64,000 nucleotides of DNA, from the NCBI RefSeq assembly GCF_004122035.1, contig NZ_SAXA01000005.1, positions 1 through 64,000 on the forward strand, given 5' to 3'. The stretch is from Ancylomarina salipaludis. GTDB lineage: Bacteria; Bacteroidota; Bacteroidia; Bacteroidales; Marinifilaceae. Numbering within the stretch: the first letter of the stretch is position 1; each line of letters begins with the position of its first letter. This document shows, piece by piece, positions 63,865 through 64,000 of the stretch. The notes under the pieces were generated by a model. That model saw only the letters and a program-made list of their open reading frames with translations, was not told the origin of the DNA and made no database searches. Made by a program: the position numbers and the translations under genes.

Positions 63865-63873
63865 GTTGCTAAC
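63865..63873 (-). repeat. Inverted repeat GTTGCTAAC, right of KAP gene
   Basis: Partner of 62380-62388 in inverted orientation, 42 nt upstream of the KAP start codon. Confidence 0.4.
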
Positions 63874-63957
63874 GGTCTTGCTAAGTTTTGTGGGCGATTA
63901 AAACAGTTGCCTTATCAAACCGCGCGGAAGCAAGCCGCTTAAATTTGCTTATATTTT

Positions 63958-63986
63958 CCAGCAATCCAATTTTAATGGCTTGCTGG
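63958..63986. other. Imperfect hairpin at the window edge
   Basis: CCAGCAA pairs with TTGCTGG, with inner CCA/TGG across a one-base mismatch. Followed by TGTTTGTTAATTG. It resembles neither a T-tailed terminator nor a known attachment site; it could mark the far edge of the accessory block, which continues past the window. Confidence 0.4.
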
Positions 63987-64000
63987 TGTTTGTTAATTGT

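Overview
The window is a chromosomal segment of a Bacteroidota (Bacteroidia) bacterium, probably a marine or sediment member of the Marinilabiliales/Marinifilaceae type. The evidence is the SusC/SusD outer-membrane pairs, an ECF sigma/FecR anti-sigma pair, many Bacteroidota-type lipoproteins, the -33/-7 promoter signature TTTG...TAnnTTTG ahead of tRNA-Ser and rplS, weak Shine-Dalgarno use and AT-rich DNA. The genus is inference.

Layout. 0.2-0.4 kb: a tRNA-Ser(UGA) with promoter and terminator. 0.5-4.8 kb (minus strand): a molybdenum-cofactor operon (mobB-like, moeA, moaA, moaC, MOSC-MogA fusion) headed by a clear Moco-type riboswitch. 5.0-6.0 kb: a CDF metal exporter. 6.1-22.5 kb: an ECF sigma/FecR-controlled outer-membrane uptake locus with an STN-bearing SusC, a surface beta-propeller lipoprotein, a second SusC with its SusD, three exported thioredoxin-fold proteins and an SRPBCC protein; there are no carbohydrate-active enzymes. 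22.6-33.8 kb: mixed metabolism, including a cysteate synthase (sulfonolipid or sulfonate precursor), glutaminase, an MFS transporter, a tandem-duplicated OadA-like carboxyltransferase of 1148 residues and an exported MsrA. 34.0-40.7 kb: mobA, then a PhsABC/PsrABC-like molybdoenzyme respiratory complex, a split YeeE/YedE thiosulfate-type importer and a rhodanese-like protein lacking its catalytic cysteine. 40.8-43.4 kb: an exported Lys/Cys repeat protein and a two-component system. 43.5-50.7 kb: YggS, a DHODH-like protein, ribosomal protein L19, patatin and PlsC lipid enzymes, a SIMPL protein and an arsRC-acr3 arsenic operon. 50.9-59.8 kb: a HExxH peptidase/propeller/barrel protein, LolA-like and PQQ-propeller secreted proteins, VOC and RidA proteins, a PspC microprotein and citrate synthase.

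59.8-64.0 kb is the accessory part. The last third of the citrate synthase coding region plus its terminator is repeated 2.4 kb downstream as a headless fragment. Between the two copies lie two genes of unknown function, and beyond the second copy lies a KAP-family P-loop NTPase, a family that includes phage-exclusion proteins. In the homologous stretch the two copies differ almost only at synonymous sites, so both descend from working genes. The best explanation is integration or homologous replacement at the gltA 3' end that regenerates the gene and displaces the old end, a possible gene-cassette hotspot.

Several parts fit together: the Mo-cofactor operon and mobA supply the cofactor of the thiosulfate/polysulfide reductase; the YeeE pair and the rhodanese-like protein handle its sulfur substrates; cysteate synthase and MsrA add to the sulfur theme; the Cys-rich protein and the Cys-bearing sensor kinase sit right next to the sulfur cluster.
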